A stretch of DNA of 64,000 nucleotides from Cyanobacteria bacterium REEB459 (lineage in GTDB: Bacteria > Cyanobacteriota > Cyanobacteriia > Phormidesmidales > Phormidesmidaceae): NCBI GenBank assembly GCA_018970085.1, contig JAGWXD010000009.1, positions 1-64,000 of the forward strand. The letters run 5' to 3'. Shown here in pieces: positions 8,719 to 16,935 of this stretch (its first letter is position 1; every line of letters starts with the position of its first letter). The position numbers and the translations under genes were made by a program. The notes under the pieces are model-generated. The model worked only from the letters and a program-made list of their open reading frames with translations, was not told where the DNA came from and did no database searches.

Positions 8719-8748
8719 TTGGGATTGACGTAGCGTGGTCGGGAATTT

Positions 8749-9204
8749 ATGCATCACGAACGTATTCAAGGCTTGAATACTTTGCCCCCCTGTCTGGTCG
8801 ACAAAGGGGTATTGATTAATAAAGCTGATATGCTGAGGCTGCTTCAAGACCTGGGCCAGGTTAGTTATAGCCATCTCGAAGATGGAGTGGTAGTGGCCAC
8901 TGGCCAAGGTCTGGTGATGGAGGTTTTTTCTGACAGCCAGCAAGCTACCCTGGTGGCTAACCATACCCTTTATATTAACGTCCATAGTTTTGACTACCTG
9001 GAAATGGGTAGGGTAGATAGCGATAAAAGTCAGTTTGATTTAGTTCGTGACAATCGCCGACTCAGGTTAGTTCCCCTATCCGACCCTATAAAAGACCATT
9101 TAAGCCACACTGTCAATACAGTTGCCTTAGAAGCTATGGTTGCCGATGCCCTTTCTGCTAGCTGGGATGCCTGTCTCGATGATGATCGCAATTTCTTTGA
9201 ATAA
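8749..9204 (+). CDS. Conserved cyanobacterial protein of unknown function
   Basis: A 151-residue acidic soluble protein with no membrane segment and no catalytic motif I can recognise. Blocks such as IQGLNTLPP, LEDGVVVATGQG, VANHTLYINV and LVRDNRRLRLVPL look like a compact alpha/beta fold, and I recall similar proteins only from cyanobacteria. The C-terminus (SWDACLDDDRNFFE) is strongly acidic. No convincing ribosome site precedes the ATG. It is followed 45 bases later by the small gene at 9250 on the same strand, so the two may form an operon. Function not assigned. Confidence 0.75.
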   Translation: MHHERIQGLNTLPPCLVDKGVLINKADMLRLLQDLGQVSYSHLEDGVVVATGQGLVMEVFSDSQQATLVANHTLYINVHSFDYLEMGRVDSDKSQFDLVRDNRRLRLVPLSDPIKDHLSHTVNTVALEAMVADALSASWDACLDDDRNFFE

Positions 9205-9249
9205 AACCAGTCCCCTTCAGCCCCTCAGGAACCGTTATTCAAGACACCT

Positions 9250-9489
9250 ATGCTTCAGGATGCCAGAGCCATTCGGTATTATCAGCGGATTACGGATGCT
9301 TTCGTAGACCATTGGAACCGGGGCTATCCTACCAGCGATCTCAGGCTTTATCTGGAGGGCTATCTGGCAGCTCTACGCCATGCCGATGCCCTGGACCCTT
9401 ACCTGATCCATCGACTGGAGGAAGAGGCTTTACGCTATCTGGCCGATCCCTCTAACTTTGCCTTACCCCAACCCGAGGACGCCATTTAA
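9250..9489 (+). CDS. Small conserved cyanobacterial protein (probably DUF6761)
   Basis: A 79-residue soluble helical protein. Blocks AIRYYQRITDAFVDHWNRGY, LRLYLEGYLAALRH and LIHRLEEEALRYLADPSNF match a family I recall as cyanobacteria-specific (DUF6761), but the family number is from memory. The stretch RLEEEALRYLADPSNF is the most distinctive part. No function is known. It lies downstream of and on the same strand as the gene at 8749. Confidence 0.75.
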   Translation: MLQDARAIRYYQRITDAFVDHWNRGYPTSDLRLYLEGYLAALRHADALDPYLIHRLEEEALRYLADPSNFALPQPEDAI

Positions 9490-9560
9490 GGCCATTGAAA
9501 TCATACTAGCTAACCAGTGCCTAGTCCGCCGCCGCTAACCGGATAGTTAGACTGACCGGC

Positions 9561-10766
9561 TTAGCCACCAGTCTGGCCAGGGGAATAGGGACTGGTCGCT
9601 GCCTGGCAAAATTGGCACAATCGCTCTACTGCCTGTTCGAGGACTTCAGAATCCTGTACCAGGGCGATGCGAACGTAGCCTTCTCCAGCGTTGCCAAAGC
9701 CAATGCCGGGAGCCAGGGCAACCCCGGTATTGGCTACCAGCCGGGTACAGAACTCCATCGATCGCTGGGACCAGTCCTCTGGCAACCTGACCCACAGATA
9801 GGGGGTGGCCTGAGGCCGGGCAACGGCCCAATCGTAGCGCAAGAAGGCAGCTACGGCGGCATCACGGCGCTGACGGTAGGTGGCAATGGTGTGGTTGACA
9901 TTGTCCTGGGGTCCGGTGAGGGCAGCGATCGCCCCCTGCTGAATTCCAGGGTACTGATTGAAATCGACACTGGCCTTAATCTGGCGAAGAGCCTGGATAA
10001 TCTCAGCCTTACCGATTGCATAGCCAATCCGAAAGCCCCCCATGTTGTAGGACTTAGAGAAGGAGAAAAACTCCACAGTAACGGTTTTTTGCCGATCTGC
10101 CTGGAGCGCCGATACCGCCGGTTGACCGGTAAAGCAGAGGTCGGCATAGGGGAAATCGTGGGCCAGCACTAGATCATACTGCTGACAAAAGGCCACCGCT
10201 GACCGCCAGAATGCCAGAGAAGCCGTAGCCGCAGTCGGGTTATGGGGATAGCTCAGAATGAGCAGGCGGGATTGGTCTAATATGGCTGGTGGAATCTCCT
10301 GGAATTGAGGCAAGAAGTCATGTTCGGGACGCAAAACCAGGGGATAGATCTGCCCACTGGCCAGGTGAACTCCACCGGCATGGGAGGGATAGCCGGGGTC
10401 GGTGACCAGGGCAATATCTCCAGGATTTAGCACGGCCAGGGGCAGGTGGGCTGTGCCTTCTTGAGAACCAATCAGCAGCAGCACCTCGGTTTCTGGGTCG
10501 ACGCTGACCCCAAAGCGATCGCCATACCAGCGAGCTGCCGCTGCCCGAAAGGCAGCAGTGCCCGAAAACAAACAATAGCCGTGGCTATCAGGGTCCGGCA
10601 GGGCAGCTGCGATCGCCCCTAGAACATGGGGTGCCACCGGCAGATCGGAGGACCCCAGGGACAGATCAACAATTGACTGCCCCGCCCGTTTAGCCCCAGC
10701 CTTGGCCTGATCCATCTCAGCAAAAACATTGCTCTGCAAGAGTTTCAGGCGGTGGGCGAAGGGCAT
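9561..10766 (-). CDS. Class I/II PLP-dependent aminotransferase, LL-diaminopimelate aminotransferase-like
   Basis: A 401-residue fold-type I aminotransferase. Seen: substrate-arm region DLSLGSSDLP, LLIGSQEGTAHLPLAVLNPGD, TDPGYPSH, SYPHNPTAATA (the N-P-T motif), AHDFPYADLCF (Asp and Tyr that contact PLP), the Schiff-base lysine in FFSFSKSYNMGGFRIGY and the C-terminal YVRIAL with the carboxylate-binding arginine. The SKSYNMxGxRIGY block groups it with the DapL/aspartate aminotransferase branch. The exact substrate (LL-diaminopimelate, aspartate or another amino acid) cannot be fixed from sequence. The start is 12 bases from the end of vipp1, which lies upstream on the same strand, so they may be co-transcribed. 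Confidence 0.85.
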   Translation of the reverse strand: MPFAHRLKLLQSNVFAEMDQAKAGAKRAGQSIVDLSLGSSDLPVAPHVLGAIAAALPDPDSHGYCLFSGTAAFRAAAARWYGDRFGVSVDPETEVLLLIGSQEGTAHLPLAVLNPGDIALVTDPGYPSHAGGVHLASGQIYPLVLRPEHDFLPQFQEIPPAILDQSRLLILSYPHNPTAATASLAFWRSAVAFCQQYDLVLAHDFPYADLCFTGQPAVSALQADRQKTVTVEFFSFSKSYNMGGFRIGYAIGKAEIIQALRQIKASVDFNQYPGIQQGAIAALTGPQDNVNHTIATYRQRRDAAVAAFLRYDWAVARPQATPYLWVRLPEDWSQRSMEFCTRLVANTGVALAPGIGFGNAGEGYVRIALVQDSEVLEQAVERLCQFCQAATSPYSPGQTGG

Positions 10767-10778
10767 GGTAGGTGACAG

Positions 10779-11549
10779 TTAAAGGGTGTCGATCTGGGCC
10801 TTAAGGGCTTCTAGCTCCGCATCTACCTGCGCTGATTGGGGACTGGCTGCTGGAGTTGTGCCGGTAGGCAGAGACTTGGATGGTTCGCTACCCCCCACCA
10901 TCTGCGCCTTCATGGCCGCCAGCTCTAAGTCTACATCGCCGCCAGCCTCCAGGGCGACAAACTGACTTTCCAGGTTGGCTCCCGCCAACTCAGCCGCCGC
11001 CTGGGAACTGGCCTCCATTTGCAGCACCTTTTCTTCCATGCGCTCAAAGGCTGCCATGGCACTGCTGGTATTTAGGCGACTGGTGGTATTTTGTAACTGT
11101 TGATTTGCCTTGGCTGCACTGGCTCGGGCCTTAAGCATATCCTTTTTGGTTTTAGCTTCTGATAGCTTGCTTTCCAGCCCGATTAGATCGCGCTTGAGCT
11201 GGTCGACGATGCTACTCTGGCCATCTAGTTGGGTTTTCAGAGCCAGGGCTGTTTCGGCTTGGGTTTTCTTTCGCACCAGGGCCTGTCGAGCCAGATCCTC
11301 ATCTCCCTTTTGCAGGGCTAGTTGGGCTCGCTGTTGCCAGGTATTGGCTTCGCCTTGAGAGCGCTCGTACTGCTGCTGCACCCGCTTCTGACTGGCGATC
11401 GCCCCGGCTACTGCCTGGCGCATTTGCACCAGGTCTTCTTGCATGTCGATAATGGCCTGGTCCAGGATCTTCTCTGGGTCCTCGGCAGAACTAACCACTG
11501 AATTCAGGTTAGAGCGAACCACCCGGCTAACTCGATCGAATAACCCCAT
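10779..11549 (-). CDS. vipp1: Vipp1/IM30, PspA-family ESCRT-III-like membrane protein
   Basis: A 256-residue coiled-coil protein. The amphipathic N-terminal helix MGLFDRVSRVVRSNLN is followed by EDPEKILDQAIIDMQEDL and long helices (about 25-215). A linker rich in S/P/T (about 218-238) leads to a C-terminal helix (VDAELEALKAQIDTL) that distinguishes Vipp1 from bacterial PspA. The family forms rings and rods that remodel and protect thylakoid and plasma membranes. No psp regulators are nearby. It reads into the aminotransferase gene. Confidence 0.93.
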   Translation of the reverse strand: MGLFDRVSRVVRSNLNSVVSSAEDPEKILDQAIIDMQEDLVQMRQAVAGAIASQKRVQQQYERSQGEANTWQQRAQLALQKGDEDLARQALVRKKTQAETALALKTQLDGQSSIVDQLKRDLIGLESKLSEAKTKKDMLKARASAAKANQQLQNTTSRLNTSSAMAAFERMEEKVLQMEASSQAAAELAGANLESQFVALEAGGDVDLELAAMKAQMVGGSEPSKSLPTGTTPAASPQSAQVDAELEALKAQIDTL

Positions 11550-11648
11550 GATGTGCTGCTTCCTTTAGCTACGGATATGCCAGTACTGTTCTTAGTTTAC
11601 AGAAATAAATTGTGGATAGGCCAGGACAATTTAAACCCTGAGCAGGGG

Positions 11649-12959
11649 CTAGTCTTCCATTTCTGCCCGAGATTTAGGCACGGCGCTGGTTAACACCTCA
11701 GGACCCGTTGGGGTGACCAGGACATCGTCTTCGATACGAATGCCAATACCCCGCCAGCGATCGTCAATGGTGGGTTGACCCGCCGCCGGTTCATAGGTAG
11801 GAGAAATATACAGCCCGGGTTCGACAGTGACTACATTACCAGATTCAAAGGGTTTCCAGCTTTTATCAGCGTTGCGCAGGATGCCGGCATCGTGTACGTC
11901 TAGCCCCAGAAAATGCCCGGTACCATGCATAAAAAAGACTTTGTGTTGTTTCTCCTCAATCAGGGTATCCACCTCGCCCCTTAGCAGACCAAGCTCCACC
12001 AGCCCCTCCGTCAAGGTGCGGGTGGCTACATCATGGAATTGATTGAAGGGTGCACCGGGTTGAACCGCTGCGATCGCTCGATGTTGAGCCTCTAACACCA
12101 GGTCGTACAACAACCGCTGTTCGGCGGTGAACCGCCCATTGACCGGAAAGGTTCGAGTAATATCGGCATTGTAATAGTAGTAGGCACAGCCAGCGTCAAT
12201 CAACAGCAAATCCCCCGCTTGCATCTGCCGCCGATTCTCAATGTAGTGAAGAATACAGGCATTTTCCCCAGAAGCCACAATAGAGGGATAGGCAGGCCCC
12301 AGGGCACCTTCTAGGCGAAAGATCCGTTCCATTTCCGCCTGAATTTCGTATTCATAGCGACCAGGGGCCGCCATTGCTCGAGCTTGATTGTGGGCTTGGG
12401 CAGATATGGCAATGGCGCGGCGGAGATTGTCTAACTCCGCTGGATCCTTTATCCGCCGCAGGGTTTGCATGAGTAGGCCAGCGTCTTCAATCGCCACTGG
12501 GCCGGTGCCCCGCTTATGGTAGCTAGAGAGCAGGTTTTGCCAGTGATGTAAGATGCGCTGGTTGAAAACCTGGTTGTGCCCAAAGTGGTAGTAAAGCCGA
12601 TCGGCGGTTTCTAAATATTTGGGTAGGTGTTCGTCAAGGTCAGCGATGGAATAAACCTGGTCAGCCCCATAATGCTCCCTGGCCTGATCAACTCCAACCC
12701 GATAGCCAGACCAGGTTTCCTTTTCTGGATCCTTTGGACGAACAAATAGAATAAAACGGTGTTCCCCGTGGTGGGGGGCTAATACAGCCACCGCCTGGGG
12801 CTCATTAAAACCCGTGAGATAGTAAAAATTGCTGTCCTGACGAAAAGGATGCTCTACATCGTTATGCATGACCACCAGGGGGGCACTGGCAAATAGGGCC
12901 GTACCATTGCCAATTAGGGCCATAACGCGCTGACGACGTTGGGCGTAAAGGTCTAGCAT
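11649..12959 (-). CDS. pepP: Xaa-Pro aminopeptidase (aminopeptidase P)
   Basis: A 436-residue M24B peptidase that removes an N-terminal residue preceding proline. The N-terminal domain has FYYLTGFNEPQAVAVL. The C-terminal pita-bread domain carries the dinuclear metal ligands: LLIDAGCAYYYYNADITRTF (two aspartates), FFMHGTGHFLGLDVHD (His), VVTVEPGLY (Glu) and IRIEDDVLVT (Glu). All five ligand positions are intact. Cytoplasmic, no signal peptide. It is a single gene with 99 bases between its stop and vipp1 upstream of it in the map, both on the minus strand. Confidence 0.93.
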   Translation of the reverse strand: MLDLYAQRRQRVMALIGNGTALFASAPLVVMHNDVEHPFRQDSNFYYLTGFNEPQAVAVLAPHHGEHRFILFVRPKDPEKETWSGYRVGVDQAREHYGADQVYSIADLDEHLPKYLETADRLYYHFGHNQVFNQRILHHWQNLLSSYHKRGTGPVAIEDAGLLMQTLRRIKDPAELDNLRRAIAISAQAHNQARAMAAPGRYEYEIQAEMERIFRLEGALGPAYPSIVASGENACILHYIENRRQMQAGDLLLIDAGCAYYYYNADITRTFPVNGRFTAEQRLLYDLVLEAQHRAIAAVQPGAPFNQFHDVATRTLTEGLVELGLLRGEVDTLIEEKQHKVFFMHGTGHFLGLDVHDAGILRNADKSWKPFESGNVVTVEPGLYISPTYEPAAGQPTIDDRWRGIGIRIEDDVLVTPTGPEVLTSAVPKSRAEMED

Positions 12960-13096
12960 AGCTAATCGGGTTTAGGGTTGGCTCGGAGGTCAGAAGACGG
13001 GGTTACTAGGTTTTGAGTCCGGGATAGCAGATAGCAGATGCTGGAGGCTATCAGGTTGGGTTATATCTGCTCAGTAGCCGGTCAGCACCCGGGAAA

Positions 13097-13477
13097 TTAA
13101 TCCTCCAGCCGGAGCAGCTTACGATAAAAGGACTTGGAGAAATCAGGGGTGCGTCGATTGCGGAGGGCAACGATTGGGTCAAACAGGTGATCAACAAACT
13201 CAAAGGTCGCCATGGTAATCTCATAGCTCAGGTCGGCATCACCGTCAAACTGCAAGCGACAGCGAGTTAAGTCCGCTGGTAGCATGGAAACATTCCAGGT
13301 AGCTACAAAGGGAATACTAGTGCTGCCCTCGATGTATCGTTCTCCTTCCAGATTACCTTGCTTATATAGAGAGATAGCATAGGGTAGGGCTGTGCGCTTA
13401 TTACCCTGGTAATAGGGCAGGTAAACACCAACATCCCGTTGATCCGCTTGTCCAATTTCCTCAAAGGTTAACCCCAT
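13097..13477 (-). CDS. ebsA: EbsA-like type IV pilus biogenesis protein
   Basis: A 126-residue soluble protein with blocks VGVYLPYYQGNKRTALPYAISLY, YIEGSTSIPFVATWNVS, LTRCRLQFDGDADLSYEI and LFDPIVALR. I recognise this as the cyanobacteria-specific EbsA family, which interacts with type IV pilus assembly factors and affects pilus-dependent biofilm control and natural competence in Synechococcus elongatus. The assignment is from recalled sequence pattern. No other pilus gene is in the window. It is divergent from the glycosyltransferase gene, with about 245 bases of shared upstream DNA. Confidence 0.7.
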   Translation of the reverse strand: MGLTFEEIGQADQRDVGVYLPYYQGNKRTALPYAISLYKQGNLEGERYIEGSTSIPFVATWNVSMLPADLTRCRLQFDGDADLSYEITMATFEFVDHLFDPIVALRNRRTPDFSKSFYRKLLRLED

Positions 13478-13722
13478 GGCCTGTAACTCCTGCTTTGGTC
13501 ACCACTGAATCGATCTACTCAAAGCATAGGTTAACAAATCAGGTTCAGACTGAGGATCTCGTTTTTTTCGGCAAAATTAGGGATGATGGTACGAAGAGCA
13601 AGAGAAGCCGATGGTAACCACTCCCAGGCAGCTTGGTGTCAGGCCAAGATTGTTCGGGATAGATAGGTCGTGCTCCTTTCGTTCTCAGCTTTTACTTCCC
13701 GTTGCGTTTCTTCCCTTAGTGC

Positions 13723-15120
13723 ATGGCTAATTTTTCTTCCGGATTCTTGCTCAGGCCCGGTACCGATCTGAAAGTTGATCTGGATATCGAAAGGTTTCCT
13801 GGCTATTCCGGTCGGCGCCGTAAGGCTGCCCTCACCCTTACCTTCCTGTGGGGCAGCACCATCGCTCTGCACTTACTATCCTGGGGTAGCTGGATGGTTA
13901 TGGGCCTGATGGTAGTCCTAACCACCCATGCCCTCCGACTTTTACTGGCTCGTCCCCTGTCCCCCCCTGCCCCCTTGCCTTCCAGGGCAGATCGAGATAG
14001 CTCTCGAGAGACAGCGGCCCCTCAGGATAGTGAAACCTGGCCCTACGTATCATTGCTAGTGGCGGCAAAAAACGAGCAGGCCGTTATTCACCGCCTGGTT
14101 ACTAACCTCTGTAGTATTGATTACCCCAGTTCCCGCTACGATGTCTGGGTCATTGATGATAACAGTACCGATGGCACGGCCGATTGTTTACAGGACTTGC
14201 AGGAACGCTATCCCCAATTGCGCGTAGTACGACGCAGCCCAGGGGCGACAGGCGGCAAGTCAGGGGCCCTTAACCAGCTTTGGCCTGATATCCAGGGAGA
14301 GATTATTGGAGTCTTTGACGCTGATGCTCAGGTACCTGAGGATATGCTGAGGCGGGTGGTACCCATGTTTGACCCTGAGACCGTGGGAGCTGTACAAATG
14401 CAGAAAACTATTATCAATCAGGCTAAAAATCTCTTGACCCGGGGTCAGCAGGCGGAAATGGCCCTTGATACCTACTTGCAACAGCAGCGCATTAGTCTGG
14501 GGGGGATTGGGGAACTACGGGGCAACGGTCAGTTTGTTCGCCGCGCTGCCCTGGCCCAGTGTGGTGGATGGAACGAGGAGACAATTACCGATGATCTTGA
14601 TCTAACCCTGCGCCTACACTTTACCGGCTGGTCAATTCAGTTTTTGCTCAACCCAGCGGTAACAGAGGAGGGAGTGGAGCAAACCGTGGCCCTGTGGCAT
14701 CAGCGCAATCGCTGGGCTGAAGGAGGCTATCAGCGCTATCTAGACTACTGGCGCTGGATTGGCCCGAGTCGCATGGGTCCGGCTAAAACCCTTGACATGG
14801 CAGCTTTTTGGATGATTCAGTATGGTCTGCCCAGTGTGGCTTTGCCCGATTTTGTCATGGCTCTCTGGCGCCACCGCTTACCTCTATTTCTGCCGGTATC
14901 GGGGCTGGCTCTAACCCTTTCTATGGTCGGCATGTTCTGTGGTTTGCGCCGTAGTAGGTCCCAACCACCCTGGGTATACAGTTTACAAACCCTCTGGGGC
15001 AATCTTTACATGCTCCACTGGTTGCTGGTAATTGCCTCTATGACTCTGCGGGTGGCTATTCGACCTAAGCAGTTGCGCTGGGTCAAAACTACCCACCTGG
15101 GGGAGAAACAGGAGGCCTAG
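13723..15120 (+). CDS. mgdA: Processive-type family 2 glycosyltransferase, likely monoglucosyldiacylglycerol synthase
   Basis: A 465-residue membrane glycosyltransferase. Hydrophobic segments at about 32-70 precede a GT2 domain: VSLLVAAKNEQAVI, VIDDNSTDGT, GVFDADAQVP (DxD metal site), GNGQFVRRAALAQCGGWNEETITDDLDLTLRLH (acceptor-site TDDxD) and QRNRWAEGG (QxxRW-type). At least three hydrophobic segments follow at about 360-440. Length and motifs match the cyanobacterial enzyme that adds glucose to diacylglycerol, the first step to monogalactosyldiacylglycerol in thylakoid membranes. Other GT2 roles are possible. Upstream DNA is shared with ebsA. Confidence 0.75.
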   Translation: MANFSSGFLLRPGTDLKVDLDIERFPGYSGRRRKAALTLTFLWGSTIALHLLSWGSWMVMGLMVVLTTHALRLLLARPLSPPAPLPSRADRDSSRETAAPQDSETWPYVSLLVAAKNEQAVIHRLVTNLCSIDYPSSRYDVWVIDDNSTDGTADCLQDLQERYPQLRVVRRSPGATGGKSGALNQLWPDIQGEIIGVFDADAQVPEDMLRRVVPMFDPETVGAVQMQKTIINQAKNLLTRGQQAEMALDTYLQQQRISLGGIGELRGNGQFVRRAALAQCGGWNEETITDDLDLTLRLHFTGWSIQFLLNPAVTEEGVEQTVALWHQRNRWAEGGYQRYLDYWRWIGPSRMGPAKTLDMAAFWMIQYGLPSVALPDFVMALWRHRLPLFLPVSGLALTLSMVGMFCGLRRSRSQPPWVYSLQTLWGNLYMLHWLLVIASMTLRVAIRPKQLRWVKTTHLGEKQEA

Positions 15121-15194
15121 GCTATTAACCTCGGCTTTGCTGCCTGGCCCTATCTTGGCTTTGTTCGGTTTCCTGTGATTGCGGTAACTTAACT

Positions 15195-16049
15195 ATGACG
15201 ACTCCATGTGCCCCGACCTCCTCGACCTGGCTCGCTGCAGAGAACAACCCAGATCCGGCAGATGGTCTTCTCACCATTGGCGATCGCACCTTTCGGTCTC
15301 GCTTGATGACCGGCACTGGCAAGTACAGCAGCTTTGAGGTCATGCGTCAGAGCATTGCTGCTAGTCATTGTGAAATGGTTACTGTGGCGGTTCGCCGGGT
15401 ACAGGCCAGTGCTCCGGGGCATGAGGGTTTGGCAGAGGCCCTGGACTGGTCGCGAATCTGGATGCTGCCTAATACAGCGGGTTGCCAGACTGCCGAGGAG
15501 GCTATTCGGGTGGCCCGACTGGGGCGAGAAATGGCCAAACTGCTGGGCCAGGAGGATAACTCCTTTGTCAAATTAGAAGTTATTCCCGACGCCCGCTACC
15601 TGCTGCCCGATCCCATTGGTACCTTGCAGGCTGCAGAGCAGTTGGTGAAAGAAGGGTTTTCTGTGCTTCCCTATATCAATGCTGACCCTCTGCTGGCCCG
15701 ACATTTGGAGGAGGCGGGTTGTGTCACGGTTATGCCCCTGGGGTCACCGATCGGCTCGGGCCAGGGGATCCGTAATCAGGCTAACATCCAAATTATTATT
15801 GAAAATGCTAATGTACCAGTGGTCGTAGACGCTGGCATCGGTACCCCTAGTGAAGCAGCGGCGGCTATGGAAATGGGGGCCGATGCTCTGTTAATTAATA
15901 CCGCTATCGCAAGGGCTGCCAATCCCGTCGCCATGGCTGCGGCGATGGCGATGGCGACCCAGGCTGGACGGTTGGCCTATCGCGCTGGCCGCATCCCAAT
16001 TCGGCAGATTGCCAGTCCCAGCTCTCCCGTGGCTGGGGTCGTACAGTGA
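15195..16049 (+). CDS. thiG: Thiazole synthase ThiG
   Basis: A 284-residue TIM-barrel enzyme that builds the thiazole phosphate of thiamine from deoxyxylulose phosphate, dehydroglycine and ThiS thiocarboxylate. Seen: [39 protein letters not shown] with the lysine that forms the imine with deoxyxylulose phosphate, [36 protein letters not shown] and [10 protein letters not shown]. The N-terminus is about 25 residues longer than bacterial ThiG, so an internal start is possible. The ThiS partner is not recognisable next door, and no TPP riboswitch motif is seen upstream. Confidence 0.93.
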   Translation: MTTPCAPTSSTWLAAENNPDPADGLLTIGDRTFRSRLMTGTGKYSSFEVMRQSIAASHCEMVTVAVRRVQASAPGHEGLAEALDWSRIWMLPNTAGCQTAEEAIRVARLGREMAKLLGQEDNSFVKLEVIPDARYLLPDPIGTLQAAEQLVKEGFSVLPYINADPLLARHLEEAGCVTVMPLGSPIGSGQGIRNQANIQIIIENANVPVVVDAGIGTPSEAAAAMEMGADALLINTAIARAANPVAMAAAMAMATQAGRLAYRAGRIPIRQIASPSSPVAGVVQ

Positions 16050-16177
16050 CCCTGGTCATCGCCCCTCTTCAGGACTTTCAGTGTAATCACCTAAGTTTTA
16101 CCCCTGGTTTACAAAGCCGCGATAAAGAGATCGGTTATCTTGCCGATGTCCCCCGTTGGTTAGCCCCCTTAAAATGA
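16046..16177 (+). CDS. Possible small ORF overlapping the thiG stop
   Basis: A GTG at 16046 overlaps the thiG TGA stop in the arrangement GTGA and opens 43 codons ([12 protein letters not shown] ... RWLAPLK) to a TGA at 16177. Translational coupling would be possible but no family is recognised and the peptide lacks a domain or membrane segment. It may be chance or the relic of another gene. Weak call. Confidence 0.2.
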   Translation: MTLVIAPLQDFQCNHLSFTPGLQSRDKEIGYLADVPRWLAPLK

Positions 16178-16247
16178 TAACGAATCAACTTCCCCGGTCA
16201 ATCTTTTCAGTTGACCACCGGGCGTCTAAAGTTAGAGGGCTTCAACC

Positions 16248-16424
16248 ATGTCTGTCATTGAACAAGCGATCGAACAAATGTTTGCCTCTCGCCAGTTGAC
16301 TCGACACGATCAAAAATTGTTGATGACACTGTTCTCCCAACGGGACCTGAACGCCAAGGATGCTGCTTTAATCGACAGGCTTTATGAAGCCCTCAGTCAG
16401 GGTCGGCTACGGGTTGTTGACTAG
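16248..16424 (+). CDS. Small conserved cyanobacterial protein, unknown function
   Basis: A 58-residue predicted helical protein starting MSVIEQAIEQMFASRQLTR and ending in GRLRVVD. The blocks FASRQLTRHDQKLLMT and LIDRLYEALSQGRLRVVD are a pattern I recall as a widespread small cyanobacterial family without a named function. The ATG is preceded by an AGAGGG-like ribosome site. It is upstream of a stretch of decayed transposon DNA, so it marks the last intact gene before that region. Confidence 0.6.
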   Translation: MSVIEQAIEQMFASRQLTRHDQKLLMTLFSQRDLNAKDAALIDRLYEALSQGRLRVVD

Positions 16425-16579
16425 CCACGCTGCGCCGCCTAAAACTATCCCAAGCCCTATCCTAATCAACTAGAAGGATAGGCCTAACTCCAGGGATATG
16501 GCCCCGGTGGACAAAGATTTAGAGTTCATCCCAGTTGTGCATTGTCTGTACTCAGCTGACCAACCAGCAGATTTAACCC

Positions 16580-16663
16580 CACTGCCTGGAGCACGTGAGT
16601 GCAGGACAAGTGGTGAAAGCGATGATCCTCAACGCCTTGGGATTTCTGAGCGCACCGTTGTAA
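16580..16663 (+). pseudogene. Remnant of IS1634-type (DUF4277) transposase N-terminus
   Basis: In the phase of position 16586 the translation reads LEHVSAGQVVKAMILNALGF followed by LSAPL and a TAA at 16661. This matches the N-terminal segment typical of IS1634-group transposases, where a block of the type SAGQVVKAMILNGLGFV is conserved. Upstream in the same phase there are stops (TAG, TAA), so only about 25 codons are recognisable. The rest of the element is gone. Confidence 0.55.
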
Positions 16664-16689
16664 CCGCTACAGCGACTAAACCCGAGGGG

Positions 16690-16900
16690 TCAGCCCCGCA
16701 TCCTCGGCGGTGTTGCAGTGGTGGTCTGGGGCACCGTCACCCGCACCCGACTGGTGGCAGCGAAGGGATCAGCCTGGATATGGTCGAGGTGCAGGGTAAA
16801 ACCTGCTGAATGCGGTTGGTTAGCCAACCGCATTTAGCAGGGGTAACGCCTATCGTCCTTGATGAATTCAGAAGATCAATAAAATCGGCTAGGGGGAGGT
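16690..16900 (-). pseudogene. Remnant of predicted ABC-class ATPase gene (COG3044-like), 5' part
   Basis: On the minus strand a GTG near 16890 reads SQNLPLADFIDLLNSS. In another phase DDRRYP follows, then comes a 40-bp palindrome (16802-16841), then FTLHLDHIQADPFA and ATSRVRVTVPQT up to a TGA at 16690-16692. The block (F)TLxxDHxQxDPFAxxSRxRV is characteristic of the predicted ATPases of the ABC class. A frameshift, the palindrome and loss of all downstream sequence make it a dead fragment. Family name is from recalled pattern. Confidence 0.45.
16802..16841. repeat. 40-bp near-perfect palindrome inside the ABC-ATPase remnant
   Basis: CCTGCT-G-AATGCGGTTGG (16802-16819) pairs with CCAACCGCATT-T-AGCAGG (16824-16841) around TTAG, with a single G/T-type mismatch position. 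It lies between the RRYP and FTLHLDH parts of the broken ATPase frame, so it may be a small palindromic insertion. There is no T-run, so a terminator role is unlikely. Confidence 0.7.
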
Positions 16901-16935
16901 TCTGGCTCACCTGCGCCGATCTAGAGCTATATCAA

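Noticed and set aside
8522-8748. Cobalamin riboswitch upstream of cobS
   Set aside because: No B12-box-like sequence (GCCACTG type) was found in the minus-strand leader of cobS.
15121-15194. TPP riboswitch upstream of thiG
   Set aside because: Only 74 bases separate thiG from the preceding gene and the conserved CTGAGA and ACCTGA-type blocks are absent.
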